64,000 bases of DNA from Tautonia sociabilis (GTDB taxonomy: Bacteria; Planctomycetota; Planctomycetia; Isosphaerales; Isosphaeraceae): contig NZ_RYZH01000010.1 of the NCBI RefSeq assembly GCF_003977685.1, positions 62,001 to 126,000 of the forward strand, written 5' to 3'. The translations under genes were made by a program, and so were the position numbers. Below the pieces are notes generated by a model that saw only the letters and a program-made list of their open reading frames with translations, had not been told where the DNA came from and ran no database searches. Positions 1-8,491 of this stretch are shown one piece after another. Numbering within the stretch: the stretch's first letter is position 1; the number at the start of each line of letters is the position of its first letter.

Positions 1-956
1 CAGGAGCCGAGTCCCCACCAGACGAGGTAGTCCGAGGTCCCGAACGGAGGGGGGAGGTTGCCCGAGGGGTCGGCGTTCCCGGTGAGCCATCGGATCGCGG
101 GGGACGGAGCGTTCGGCTCCGGGGAGACGTCGGCCGCCAGGGCTCGGCCGTGTCGGACGATGTCGTCGAAGGCCTCCGCCGTGACCCCCTGGGCGGCCAG
201 GACGGCCCCGGCGACGAGGATCGGGGCGACGAGGCCCAGGAAGAACGCTCCGAGAGACCGGAGGAGCGACCTCACCCCGGCCTCCCCGGGCTCGCCTTGC
301 CTCGGCAGGGCGAGCACCGCCACCACGAACACCGGAACGTGGAGCGCCGCCACCTGCTTGACGAGGATCGCCAGCCCGAGGGCAACGCCCGCCGAGACGA
401 GCCAGGCCCCCCGCCGTCGGGAGGATCCGGCGGCGGCGACCGTCGCGGCCAGCGCGGCCACCGAGAAACAGTTGATCGCCTGTTCGAGCTGCGCCCCATT
501 GCCGTAGAGGTACGGGTCGGTGCTCAGCAGGGCGCAGAGCAGGCCGGAGAGGACCGCCGCGCCAGGCCCTCCGAGCCGGAGGCCGAGCCACCAGACGATC
601 GCGACCGAGGCGAGGACGAAGGGAATCGGCAAGAGTCGGATCGCCAGCTCATCGGGGCCGCCGAGGGCGACGGCCCCTTCATAGATCCAGTAGCCCAGCG
701 GCGGCTTGTTCTCGCTCAGGTCGGCGTAGAGCCGGTCGCCTTCGATCAGGCGGCGGGCCATGTAGGCGTAGGCCGCCTCGTCGCAGTCAAGGGGCTCGGA
801 CTCTCCCCGGACAACAGGATACGGAGCGACGCCGAGGCGAGCGTCCAGGGTCGGCCCGATGGTATGGCCGCGCCACCAGGCGGTGACAGCGAGGATCGCG
901 AGGAGACCGATCAGAGCCGGGGCCGGCGTCCGGGGGCTCGTGTCCAGGTTGGCCAA
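1..956 (-). CDS. GT-C (GT39/ArnT-like) membrane glycosyltransferase, 3' end outside window
   Basis: Reading the minus strand gives one open frame from about 956 to the window edge, so the C-terminus is missing. The N-terminal part has a hydrophobic helix, then a periplasmic-loop stretch with EAAYAYMARRLIEGDRLYAD followed by SENKPPLGYWIYEGA. This is the typical first-loop acidic residue plus KPP signature of dolichyl-phosphate-mannose/ArnT-type transferases, which use polyprenyl-linked sugars at the membrane. Further Leu/Ala/Val-rich membrane spans follow. No ATG is available near the N-terminus. I chose TTG at 956 because GGAGG lies just upstream. It is divergent from the gene at 1065 with a gap of about 108 bp. 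The acceptor is unknown. Confidence 0.75.
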   Translation of the reverse strand, partial: MANLDTSPRTPAPALIGLLAILAVTAWWRGHTIGPTLDARLGVAPYPVVRGESEPLDCDEAAYAYMARRLIEGDRLYADLSENKPPLGYWIYEGAVALGGPDELAIRLLPIPFVLASVAIVWWLGLRLGGPGAAVLSGLLCALLSTDPYLYGNGAQLEQAINCFSVAALAATVAAAGSSRRRGAWLVSAGVALGLAILVKQVAALHVPVFVVAVLALPRQGEPGEAGVRSLLRSLGAFFLGLVAPILVAGAVLAAQGVTAEAFDDIVRHGRALAADVSPEPNAPSPAIRWLTGNADPSGNLPPPFGTSDYLVWWGLGS

Positions 957-973
957 GGGGCCCCTCCGGCGGT

Positions 974-979
974 TAGAAT
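974..979 (+). promoter_or_regulatory. candidate -10 box for the 1065 gene
   Basis: TAGAAT (5 of 6 to the sigma-70 -10 consensus) sits in the divergent intergenic gap. A poor -35 (TTGGCC, 949-954) is 19 bp upstream. This is weak evidence, listed only because the gap is short and must hold both promoters. Confidence 0.25.
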
Positions 980-1064
980 CCAGGTCGACAGCCCCGGGCG
1001 GGCCCGGATCGCCCCTCCCGCTGCCCAGGAGCGAGGGGACCTCACCGCTCCCCCGATCGACCCG

Positions 1065-2450
1065 ATGGCTCTGAACGATTCTACCGAGACGGCCCGGCCC
1101 GGTGCATCCGGCCCGACGGCTCCCCTGCCTCGGCCCATCGGGCGACTGCGGGCGGCGATCCCGGCCGCGCTCTATGCCGCCGCTCTGATCGGGCTGGCCG
1201 AGCCGCCGAGGATGAGCGGGAACGTCTGGTCGCGGTACATGACGATCGAGTCGATCGTGGAACGGGGGACGCTCTCGGTCGACGACTGCCCCTACCTCGT
1301 GCCGAGCGGGTCTCCCGACCTGGCGAAGTTCGGCGGCCGGCTCTATTCCGACAAGCCCCCGGTCCTGCCGGCGATGGGGGCCGCGGTGTATGCTCCGCTC
1401 CATCGGATCGGCTGGAAGATGTTCGACCTGCGGTCTCCCCAGGCGTTCATCTCCTCGTTCGGGCCGGTGAACCGGGCGCTGGTGGGGGTCCTGATCGCGT
1501 TGCCGTCGGCGCTGGCGTTATACGCGATGCGTCGGATGTTCCAGGCGATCGCCATCGCTCGGCGGCTGGCCGACGCCCTGGCGATCGGGTTCGGGTTCTC
1601 CTCGCTGCTGCTGTCCTACGGCGTGACGTTTAACAACCACAGCGTCGCGGCGGGTCTGCTGACCTCGGCGTTCGCGATTGTGCTCCTGAGCGACTCGCAG
1701 GGGAAGGCCGGCGTGGCTCGGTCGGCAATGGCGGGGCTGCTCGCCGGGCTGGCAAGCACGATCGACCTGCCAGCGGGAGGGGCGTTGTGGGCGGGGTTGC
1801 TGGCCTGGATCCTGGTGAGATCGCGGAAGGCGGGGGCCGGATACCTGGCCGGCTCGGCGCCTCCGATCCTCGCCCATTGCGTGCTCCAGTCGATGGTGAC
1901 CGGATCTCCGCTGCCGGTGGAGCTCTACCCGGAGGCCCTGGCCTATGACGGGTCGTACTGGTCAACCGAGATCGGCACCTTCAAGGAGTCGATCCCTCGA
2001 TCGCTCTTCCTCGTGGAGCTGCTCGTCGGCCCGCAGGGGTGGCTGACCGTGACCCCGGTCCTGATCTTCTCGCCGGTCGGCCTGGCCTGGGCGATGTGGG
2101 GGAGGACCGGCGCGATCCGCTCGGGGGCGATCGTCTCGGCGATCGTCTCGGTCGTCCTGCTGGGCTATTACAGCTTCGGCGTCCGGAGGACCGACTACTC
2201 GGGGCAGTCGTTCGGGGTGCGGCACCTGTTGCCGATCACTCCGATCCTGTTCACCTACGCCGTGGCGGCGCTCGAGCGGCTGAGGATGCGCGTCTGGCGC
2301 GGGATCTTCGTCGCCTTGATGCTCATTGGCGGTGTCTATGCGTTTGAGGGAATGGAGGATCCCTGGTCCCGAATCGAGCGCCGGGACGATCTTCCCCTGC
2401 GGATCGTCCGGAAGCTGGTCGTGTATCCCCATTCGAGCTATGCCCGGTAG
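1065..2450 (+). CDS. multi-spanning membrane protein, possible GT-C glycosyltransferase
   Basis: A 461-residue protein with about ten hydrophobic segments spread over its length. The N-terminal loop contains RYMTIESIVERGTLSVDD and then GGRLYSDKPPVLPAMGAA. The spacing of acidic residues and a DKPP motif resembles the first periplasmic loop of GT-C transferases, but the similarity is weaker than in the divergent neighbour. The open frame runs further upstream, but that part is antisense to the neighbour and has low-complexity composition, so the ATG at 1065 is the likely start. It is probably a membrane transferase acting on lipid-linked sugars; substrate and function are not determinable here. 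Confidence 0.75.
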   Translation: MALNDSTETARPGASGPTAPLPRPIGRLRAAIPAALYAAALIGLAEPPRMSGNVWSRYMTIESIVERGTLSVDDCPYLVPSGSPDLAKFGGRLYSDKPPVLPAMGAAVYAPLHRIGWKMFDLRSPQAFISSFGPVNRALVGVLIALPSALALYAMRRMFQAIAIARRLADALAIGFGFSSLLLSYGVTFNNHSVAAGLLTSAFAIVLLSDSQGKAGVARSAMAGLLAGLASTIDLPAGGALWAGLLAWILVRSRKAGAGYLAGSAPPILAHCVLQSMVTGSPLPVELYPEALAYDGSYWSTEIGTFKESIPRSLFLVELLVGPQGWLTVTPVLIFSPVGLAWAMWGRTGAIRSGAIVSAIVSVVLLGYYSFGVRRTDYSGQSFGVRHLLPITPILFTYAVAALERLRMRVWRGIFVALMLIGGVYAFEGMEDPWSRIERRDDLPLRIVRKLVVYPHSSYAR

Positions 2451-2456
2451 GGGGGA

Positions 2457-3431
2457 TCACTCCGACGAGTTCGGGCCGAGCACCTCGGCGAGGGCCCGGG
2501 AGAGCGAGGAGCCTCGGAGGCCCATCCGGAGGATCGTCCCGTCGGGGGCGATGAGGAAGGTGTCGGGCACGCTGGTGACACGGAGCGGCCCGGACCAGTC
2601 GGCTCCGGAGGTGCCGTTGTGGACGAGTCGCCAGGGGAGGGGCTCCCGATCGACGACCCGGTCCAGATCCTCGATTGAGGCATCGAGCGCGACGCCGATG
2701 ACCTCCAGGCCCCGATCGCCGTAGGAGTCGAGGGCATCGGCCAGGGCGGGGAGCTCGGCCAGGCAGGGCTCGCTGAAGGTGGCCCAGAAGAAGACCAGGC
2801 GGTGGCCGCGGGGGGAGGGGCCGAGCGAGATCGGCTGGCCGGAGACGTCCCTCGCCTCGATGGCGGGCGCGGGGGAGCCGAGCAGGGCGATCCTCGAGAA
2901 CTCCGCCTCGACCTTCTCGGGGACACCGGGGACGGCGCCGAAGCGGTCGAGAAAGCAGGTGTAGACCTCCCGGGCCGACTCGGCGTCGGCCGAGGCGAGG
3001 GCGAGGTCGGCGATCGTGTCGGCGAGGTCGGCGGCCAGGCGGACCTGGGCTTCGCCGTCGAGCCCGGCCATGAGCTCTCGGTAGAGGACGATCGCGGCGC
3101 GGATGCGCCCGGCCTCGGCGTCGGCCATCGCGGAAACGAGCTGGCCGAGCGGGGTGGCGGCCCCCCGATCCGGGCTGGCAACGTACGCCCGAGCGGCGGA
3201 ATCGGCCTCGGCGAACCAGCCGTATCGGATCGCCAGGTCAAAGAGCAGGCGATGGGCCTCCTCGCGGTCGGGGCCGTGGCCGTGCTCGGCGACGAATGGC
3301 AGCAGCTCCTCGAAAAATCGGCGGTCGTGTTCGCGGCGAAGGGCGTCGAGGGAGCCCGAGGCCCCGGGGCGATCGGGGGGCGTCGGGTCATCCGCCGGGA
3401 AGAGGAGCAGGGCAAGGAGCAGAGGGCACAC
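2457..3431 (-). CDS. TlpA-like thioredoxin-fold protein lacking the first active-site Cys
   Basis: A 324-residue protein. A signal-peptide-like start (VCPLLLALLLFPADD) is followed by a helical, TPR-like region of about 150 residues and then a TlpA/AhpC-type thioredoxin fold. The fold shows the usual redoxin strand (LVFFWATFSEPCLAELPAL) and a later cis-Pro region (TSVPDTFLIAPDG). In canonical TlpA the motif is WATWCxxC; here it reads WATFSEPC, so the N-terminal Cys is Ser and only one Cys remains. Thiol-disulfide exchange by the usual dithiol mechanism is therefore unlikely. The GTG start at 3431 has GGGAG upstream and begins the signal peptide; the open frame upstream is arginine/proline-rich and not protein-like. 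It lies last in the minus-strand sugar gene run. Confidence 0.8.
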   Translation of the reverse strand: MCPLLLALLLFPADDPTPPDRPGASGSLDALRREHDRRFFEELLPFVAEHGHGPDREEAHRLLFDLAIRYGWFAEADSAARAYVASPDRGAATPLGQLVSAMADAEAGRIRAAIVLYRELMAGLDGEAQVRLAADLADTIADLALASADAESAREVYTCFLDRFGAVPGVPEKVEAEFSRIALLGSPAPAIEARDVSGQPISLGPSPRGHRLVFFWATFSEPCLAELPALADALDSYGDRGLEVIGVALDASIEDLDRVVDREPLPWRLVHNGTSGADWSGPLRVTSVPDTFLIAPDGTILRMGLRGSSLSRALAEVLGPNSSE

Positions 3432-3585
3432 GAGAGGATCTCCCGCTCGATGGGAAGGGATCGGGGAGGGTACCGGACGCGGGGCCGATCTCGGATCCCG
3501 GCCGATCGAGCAGGGATCCAGGATCCGGGATGGGAGGATCAACCGCGCCGAGGAGAGGAGGCGATCGGGATCACCGAGGCCGCCG

Positions 3586-4980
3586 TCACGCGGCCGAGGG
3601 GACGACCACCGCCGGGCCGCCGGGGACGGAGGCGGGGCGGAGGTCGCCGACAAGCTCGCCGATGAGGTCGGCCCAGCGGTCGCAGCAGGACAGGCGCTCG
3701 AACTCGTCGAGGAAGGAGGAGCGGCCCTTTCGGCCCATCTCAGCCGAGAGTTCAGGATGGGAGGATAGAAGCTCGATCGCCTCCACGAGGGGACCAGGCT
3801 CGCCGAGCCGGACCGTCACGCCGCAGCCGGCGCGGCGGATCGTGTCGGCCGTCTCGCTGTGGTCGGGGCCGACGAACAGAACGGGACGCTCGGAGGCCAT
3901 CGCGCCGTACAGCTTCCCAGGGACGACGATGCCGGTCATCTCCGACCTCATGGAGACGAGGTGGGCGTCGGCCACGGTGAGGGACTCGTGGAGCTGCTCC
4001 CGGGGGACGTAGTCGAGGAGTCGGATGTTCTCCAGGCCCTCGGCCTGTTTGGCCTCCTTGACCTCGCGGAGGCGGGGGCCGCCGCCGACGAAGAGGAAGA
4101 CGATGTCGTCCCGGTCCCGGAGGCGTCGAGCGGCCTCGAGGAACTCGCTGGCGGAGTGAGCGAGGCCGAGGTTGCCGGAATACATGACCACAAACTTGTC
4201 TGAGAGGCCGAGCGCCTCGCGCATCGGGTGGCCCTCCCGAGGGAGGGGGAAGACCTCGTCGCGGCGGCTCCAGACGGGGATCTCGACCATCCGGGAGTCT
4301 CGGACCCCCTTGGCCCGGATCCGGTCGGCCATGTAGGGGCCAAGCACGACGACGCGGTCGGAGCGGCGATAGATCGCGTCGCTCAGCCAGGAGAGGAGGG
4401 CGACGACCGGGTTCCGCCGGGACATCTGGCCGAGGGCCAAGCTGGCGTCGGGGTGGAGGTCCATGCTCCAGTAGACCTGGCACGAGCCCCGGAGGCGCCG
4501 GAGCAGGGTGCCCACAAGACCGATGAGCGGCGGGGTGGTGAGTGTGACCACCACGTCGAACCTCGGCAGGGTCAGGGCGGTGAGGATCGCCCCGACGTAG
4601 AAGCTGAGGTAGTCGGTCATCCGCTTCAGGACGCTGCCGCGTCCGAGCGAGGTGGCCCGGACGCGATGGATGGTGACGCCGTTGCGCTCGTCGCGGGCGG
4701 GAGGAGGCTCGGCCCCCGGCTCGTAACGCCCCCGGGCGCAGAGGACGTGGCACTCATAGCCGCGATCGGCCAGCGACTCGGCCAGATCGGTCAGGTGCTG
4801 GGCGGTCGAGGCGTGGTCGGGCCAGTAGTACTGGTTGACGAACAGGAGGCGGGGCCGCCGTCGGGCGCGGGGCCCGGCCGACGGGGAGTGGGGGCGGGCC
4901 GCCCTGGTCCCGTCCGGCTCAACCCGCCAGCGGCGGAGGGGACGGGGGGAGGGGCTGGGCTCGGGGATGTCGCTCACCAT
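3586..4980 (-). CDS. GT4-family glycosyltransferase (WcaI/WbuB-like)
   Basis: A 464-residue GT-B-fold transferase. After about 40 basic or disordered residues comes RLLFVNQYYWPDHASTAQHL, the N-terminal Rossmann signature of WcaI/WbuB-type enzymes. The second domain has VVMYSGNLGLAHSASEFLEA and then VSMRSEMTGIVVPGKLYGAM, the E-x7-type donor-binding region. Family members transfer a sugar from a nucleotide donor during exopolysaccharide or O-antigen synthesis at the inner membrane face. The ATG overlaps the end of the upstream fucose-synthase-like gene by 7 bp (ATGGTGA), indicating translational coupling. The two epimerases upstream probably supply its donor sugar. Confidence 0.9.
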   Translation of the reverse strand: MVSDIPEPSPSPRPLRRWRVEPDGTRAARPHSPSAGPRARRRPRLLFVNQYYWPDHASTAQHLTDLAESLADRGYECHVLCARGRYEPGAEPPPARDERNGVTIHRVRATSLGRGSVLKRMTDYLSFYVGAILTALTLPRFDVVVTLTTPPLIGLVGTLLRRLRGSCQVYWSMDLHPDASLALGQMSRRNPVVALLSWLSDAIYRRSDRVVVLGPYMADRIRAKGVRDSRMVEIPVWSRRDEVFPLPREGHPMREALGLSDKFVVMYSGNLGLAHSASEFLEAARRLRDRDDIVFLFVGGGPRLREVKEAKQAEGLENIRLLDYVPREQLHESLTVADAHLVSMRSEMTGIVVPGKLYGAMASERPVLFVGPDHSETADTIRRAGCGVTVRLGEPGPLVEAIELLSSHPELSAEMGRKGRSSFLDEFERLSCCDRWADLIGELVGDLRPASVPGGPAVVVPSAA

Positions 4981-5936
4981 TTGGCGTCGGCCTCATCCTT
5001 GTTGGCGCGATACCAGGAGATCGTCTTCGCCAGGCCGGTGCGGAGGTCGGTCGGCGGCGTCCAGCCGCCAAGCACCTGCTTCATCCGGGTCACGTCGAGC
5101 ACCTTCTTCGCAGCACCGTCGGGCTTGTCGGTGTTCCAGCGGAGGGCGCCCTTGAACCCGGACAGATCGTGGACCGTCTCGGCCAGTTCCCGGATCGAGG
5201 TCCCAATCCCCGTGCCGATGTTCAGCGGCAACGAGACATCGTCGTAGACCTCGGCGGCGAGGACGATCGCATCGGCACAGTCCTCGACGTAGATAAATTC
5301 CCGGATCGGCTTGCCGGTGCCCCAGACCTCGACCTCCTTCGCTCCGGCCAGGTCGGCCTCGACCCACTTCCGCACGAGGGCGGCGACGACGTGGGAGCGG
5401 TCGGGGTTGTATGAGTCGCCGGGACCGTAGAGGTTCGTGAGAATCAGGTGGATCGAGTCCAGGCCGTACTGCTTCTTGTACGCGACCCCCTGAACGGCCA
5501 GCATCTTCTTTGTCAGGCCGTAGTTGACCACACTGGCGTGGCACGGGCCGGCCCAGAGATCCGTTTCCTTCAGTTCCCCCTCGAGATAGCCGGGGTAGCT
5601 GCAAGCGGTGCCGATGTTGACGACCTTGCCGACGTTCGCCAGCCGGGCCGCCTCCATCAGGTTCGCACCCATGACGAGGTTTTGATAATACAGCCGGCCC
5701 GGCTCGTTCACATTGATTCCGATGCCGCCGTAATACGCCGCCGAATGGATGAGCAGGTCGCAGGGGTGCTCCAGCAGGCATCGGAGGCAGGCGTCGAGCG
5801 CGGTCAGGTCGAAGTCCCGCTTGCGCGGGACGAAGACCTCGGCTCCGAACGACTCCAGCCTCTTGACGATGTGCTGCCCGAGGAACCCGGCCCCGCCGGT
5901 GACGGTGACGCGCTTGCCCGACCAGAAGCCCTTCAT
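4974..5936 (-). CDS. NAD(P)-dependent epimerase/reductase, GDP-L-fucose synthase-like
   Basis: A 320-residue extended SDR. The cofactor motif is VTVTGGAGFLGQHIVKRLES and the catalytic YxxxK appears as NYGLTKKML. Middle segments NLYGPGDSYNPDRSHVVAALV and the C-terminal W-NTDKPDGAAKKVLD are typical of GDP-L-fucose synthase (WcaG/Fcl), which converts GDP-4-keto-6-deoxymannose to GDP-L-fucose. The ATG at 5936 gives MKGFWSGKRVTVTGG; the 49 codons upstream are alanine/proline/arginine-rich and not conserved-looking. No GDP-mannose 4,6-dehydratase gene is in the window, so the exact substrate is inferred from family resemblance. It is followed by a GT4 transferase with a 7-bp overlap. Confidence 0.88.
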   Translation of the reverse strand: MKGFWSGKRVTVTGGAGFLGQHIVKRLESFGAEVFVPRKRDFDLTALDACLRCLLEHPCDLLIHSAAYYGGIGINVNEPGRLYYQNLVMGANLMEAARLANVGKVVNIGTACSYPGYLEGELKETDLWAGPCHASVVNYGLTKKMLAVQGVAYKKQYGLDSIHLILTNLYGPGDSYNPDRSHVVAALVRKWVEADLAGAKEVEVWGTGKPIREFIYVEDCADAIVLAAEVYDDVSLPLNIGTGIGTSIRELAETVHDLSGFKGALRWNTDKPDGAAKKVLDVTRMKQVLGGWTPPTDLRTGLAKTISWYRANKDEADAKW

Positions 5937-6055
5937 CGCTGGCTGTCCCCTGGTGATCGGAGGAGGCAGGAGGCGGTCGGCAGCAGGCGGCCGCGACGGC
6001 GCGGCGGGCGGGAAGCCCCAAGCCCCCGCCTCCCGCTCCCGGCCGACTCCGGAGA

Positions 6056-6985
6056 TCAGACGTTGCTGAACGGGTTGGACCACTCGATCAGGCGAGCGGC
6101 CTGGACCAGCTCGGCGATGCCGCGGTCGAGGTCGATCGTCGTCTCGAACCCCTTGGCGCGGATCTTCTCGTAGCTGACCTCGTAGTTCCGCTGGTCGGCG
6201 TCGCTGCCGACCTCGGCGAAGTGCAGGTAGTAATCGACGTGCTCGAGGATCTTGCGGGCGACGTCTTCCTTGGTGAAGTTCATGCTCTCGTGGCCGACGT
6301 TGTAAACGTCATCCTTCACCTCGTCCCAGCGCTCCAGGGCGAAGATGAAGGAGCGGGCCATGTCGCGGACGTGCACGAAGGTCCGCTTGAAGCCGCCCTC
6401 GTAGACGATGAGGTTGCGGTTCTTGACGGCCTGGTAGGTGAAATCGTTGGGCATCAGGTCCAGGCGCATCCGGTTGCTGACGCCGAAGGCGGTGGCGAAG
6501 CGGTAGGCGATGCCGTTGCCGGCGTCGAGGACCATCTGCTCGGCCTTGGCCTTGGTTTCGCCGTAGAGGGTGATCGGAGCGCGCGGGGTGTTCTCGTTGC
6601 AGACGTAGTCGGGGATCGACCCGTAGATGCTGCCGGTGGAGGCGAAGAGGAACTTTTGGTCCGTCTTACGCTTCTCCAGCAGCAGCCTTGTCGCGTCGAC
6701 GTTCACCGCTTGGGCGAGTTGCGGCTCCTTCTTGCAGGCGGGATAGCCGACGATGGCGGCCAGGTGGATGACGGCGTCGACACCATCGAGGGCCTTCTCG
6801 ACATCCTGGGGGTTGCAGACGTCCCCCTTCTGAAGTTCGAAGAAGCGATTCTGGCAGCAGGGGAGTAGGCCGTGGCCGCCGAACTTGAGGCTGTCGAGCA
6901 CTCGGACCCGGTGGCCCTGGTCGAGCAGGGCGGGGACCAGGGTCGAACCGACATAGCCCGCGCCGCCGGTGACGAGGATGCGCAT
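6056..6985 (-). CDS. NAD-dependent nucleotide-sugar epimerase/dehydratase
   Basis: A 309-residue extended SDR starting MRILVTGGAGYVGSTLVPAL (Rossmann GxxGxxG). The active-site region has FASTGSIYGSIPDYVCNENT and then LYGETKAKAEQ (YxxxK). Members of this group act on nucleotide sugars as 4-epimerases or related enzymes; the precise sugar cannot be read from the sequence. The start was set at ATG 6985 because the cofactor motif follows directly; 13 further in-frame codons upstream have no family support. It is first of the sugar gene run continuing to the fucose-synthase-like gene (120-bp gap), the GT4 gene and the TlpA-like gene. Confidence 0.88.
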   Translation of the reverse strand: MRILVTGGAGYVGSTLVPALLDQGHRVRVLDSLKFGGHGLLPCCQNRFFELQKGDVCNPQDVEKALDGVDAVIHLAAIVGYPACKKEPQLAQAVNVDATRLLLEKRKTDQKFLFASTGSIYGSIPDYVCNENTPRAPITLYGETKAKAEQMVLDAGNGIAYRFATAFGVSNRMRLDLMPNDFTYQAVKNRNLIVYEGGFKRTFVHVRDMARSFIFALERWDEVKDDVYNVGHESMNFTKEDVARKILEHVDYYLHFAEVGSDADQRNYEVSYEKIRAKGFETTIDLDRGIAELVQAARLIEWSNPFSNV

Positions 6986-7025
6986 GGGAGTCCCATCCAT
7001 GGACGTCGAGTCGTGCGATCTCATA

Positions 7026-7051
7026 CCGCCTCGGCTTCCGGACCGAGGCGG
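7026..7051 (-). terminator. hairpin between yacG and the epimerase gene
   Basis: Perfect 9-bp inverted repeat CCGCCTCGG / CCGAGGCGG with an 8-base loop, 40 bp upstream of the epimerase start and downstream of yacG on the minus strand. There is no run of T after the stem, so it may be a Rho-independent-like terminator of the GC-rich type or an RNA-stabilising structure. The rest of 6986-7302 shows no gene. Confidence 0.4.
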
Positions 7052-7302
7052 GGGCTCGATGAAGGCAACGGGGGAGAGGTCGGGTTGGTGTGGCGGCCCC
7101 GTCCGTGCGGCCTCTCGTCGAGCGGTCGGATCAGGTCAGGACAGTTCGGGACGCTGCGAGCGGGCCGGCCGGTCGTCGTCGCTTCCGTGGTGGGCTCTCG
7201 GTGCCGGGGCCGACCCGCATGGACGGGATGGTAACCGATCCTCGATCCGCGTCAACGTCGCTTTGGAGACGGTTGCTGACTCGCCGGGCCGAAGCGCCCG
7301 GG

Positions 7303-7500
7303 TCAGTCGTCCTCCTCGTCGCCGGGAAGCGTCGGTGGGGGGACGGGGGCGGGGGGGCCGGGGATCGCGTATTCGCCGTCGATCCAGCGGCCAAGGTCGA
7401 CGAGGCGGCAGCGCTCGGAGCAGAAGGGGAAGTGCGGCAGGGCGTCGAGGCTCGGACCCTCGACCGCCCGGCCGCAGGTGGGACACTTGCCTCGGATCAT
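7303..7500 (-). CDS. yacG: YacG-type zinc protein, DNA gyrase inhibitor family
   Basis: A 65-residue protein with the four-Cys treble-clef zinc site: CPTCGRAVE near the N-terminus and [19 protein letters not shown] after it. The following EYAIPG is the usual end of the conserved YacG core; a proline and acidic tail (PGDEEDD) follows. In E. coli YacG binds GyrB and inhibits DNA binding by gyrase. Its start is 12 bp after the FmdB stop, so it is very likely co-transcribed with the FmdB gene and grpE upstream. Confidence 0.9.
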   Translation of the reverse strand: MIRGKCPTCGRAVEGPSLDALPHFPFCSERCRLVDLGRWIDGEYAIPGPPAPVPPPTLPGDEEDD

Positions 7501-7512
7501 GGCGGGTCCGGG

Positions 7513-7821
7513 TCAGTCGGACGAGGGGCTGCTTGACGACGCTGGCTTGGAGCCGGAGTTCGAGGAGGAGCCGTCGGCCGACGAGGACGAGGAGGACGAG
7601 CTATCCTTGTCGGCCTTGGCGGCCTTCTTGTACGAGTCGCTGCGGTAGTCGGTCAGATAGAAGCCGGAGCCCTTGAAGAGGATCGCCGCGCCGGCGCCGA
7701 TTTTGCGCCGAAGGGTCTCCTTGCTGCAGGACGGGCAGGTGGTCTGCGGGTCGGCCTTGATCGACTCGAAGGCCTCGAACTCGTGCTTGCAGTCGTCGCA
7801 GATATAGTCGTAGGTTGGCAT
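7513..7821 (-). CDS. FmdB-family zinc ribbon protein with Ser-rich tail
   Basis: A 102-residue protein beginning MPTYDYICDDCKHEFEAFES, the standard FmdB start, with a second Cys pair in TTCPSCSKETLRRKIG. This forms a single zinc ribbon. GSGFYLTDYRS is also typical of the family, whose members are proposed regulatory or nucleic-acid-linked proteins without firm function. The last 30 or so residues are almost only Ser, Asp, Gly and Lys and are probably disordered. An ATG three codons upstream (7830) is an alternative start. It lies between grpE and yacG in the minus-strand stress block. Confidence 0.88.
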   Translation of the reverse strand: MPTYDYICDDCKHEFEAFESIKADPQTTCPSCSKETLRRKIGAGAAILFKGSGFYLTDYRSDSYKKAAKADKDSSSSSSSSADGSSSNSGSKPASSSSPSSD

Positions 7822-7884
7822 GGACGTCATTCGACTCCGGGGGGAGGGCGTGCCCTCCCCGGAGGGAGGGGGCCGCCCAGGGTG

Positions 7885-8436
7885 TCACGGCTTGACCGAG
7901 ACGGCGACTCGGCTCGGCCTGAGGACTCGGTCGTGGAGGCGGTAGCCGCGATTCAGCTCGGCGACGACCGTCCCCTCCGGCCGGTCGGCGTCGGGCTGCT
8001 GCATCAGCGCCTCATGGACGTTGGGGTCGAAGGGCTGATCGAGGGCGGGGATCGGCTCCACACCGTGCTTGGCGAGGGCCTCCAAGAGCTGGCGGTGGAC
8101 CATATCCAGGCCGGTGATGATCGCCTCGGAGCCCGACTGGCGGGCGGCGTCGATGGCGCGCTCGAAATTGTCGATGACCGCGAGGAGGTCATTGGCCAGA
8201 GGGGCGACGGCGTAGGCGCGATCGGCCTCGGCCTGGGAGCGGCTGCGTTTCTGGAAGTTGAGGAAGTCGGCCTGGGAGCGGCGCAACTGCTCGAGGTAGT
8301 CGTCCCGCTGACGGGAGACCTCATCGAGCTGAGCGCGGAGGGCGGCGTTCTGGTCGTCGGCCCCCTCGGCCGAGGCTCGGGCGTCGGCGTTGGGCTCGAC
8401 CCCGTCGGGAGGGTTGGGGGCGTTCGGGTCACTCAT
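7885..8436 (-). CDS. grpE: GrpE, nucleotide exchange factor of Hsp70
   Basis: A 183-residue protein. About 25 polar residues lead into a long coiled coil (LRAQLDEVSRQRDDYLEQLR) and the GrpE core DFLNFQKRSRSQAEADRAYA. The beta domain ends with the signature VVAELNRGYRLHDRVLRPSR, which contacts DnaK. GrpE releases ADP from DnaK in the cytosol. It lies 55 bp after dnaJ and is likely co-transcribed. The order dnaJ-grpE without dnaK is notable; dnaK is not in the window. Confidence 0.95.
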   Translation of the reverse strand: MSDPNAPNPPDGVEPNADARASAEGADDQNAALRAQLDEVSRQRDDYLEQLRRSQADFLNFQKRSRSQAEADRAYAVAPLANDLLAVIDNFERAIDAARQSGSEAIITGLDMVHRQLLEALAKHGVEPIPALDQPFDPNVHEALMQQPDADRPEGTVVAELNRGYRLHDRVLRPSRVAVSVKP

Positions 8437-8491
8437 CGCGTCGGGATCCGTGCTCGCTGGGGAAAGGGGGCCGGGCCGGGAAGCGGTCGGG

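Noticed and set aside
150..1064. N-terminal 300-codon extension of the 1065 membrane protein
   Set aside because: This stretch is antisense to the GT39-like gene, whose KPP motif and membrane spans read well on the minus strand.
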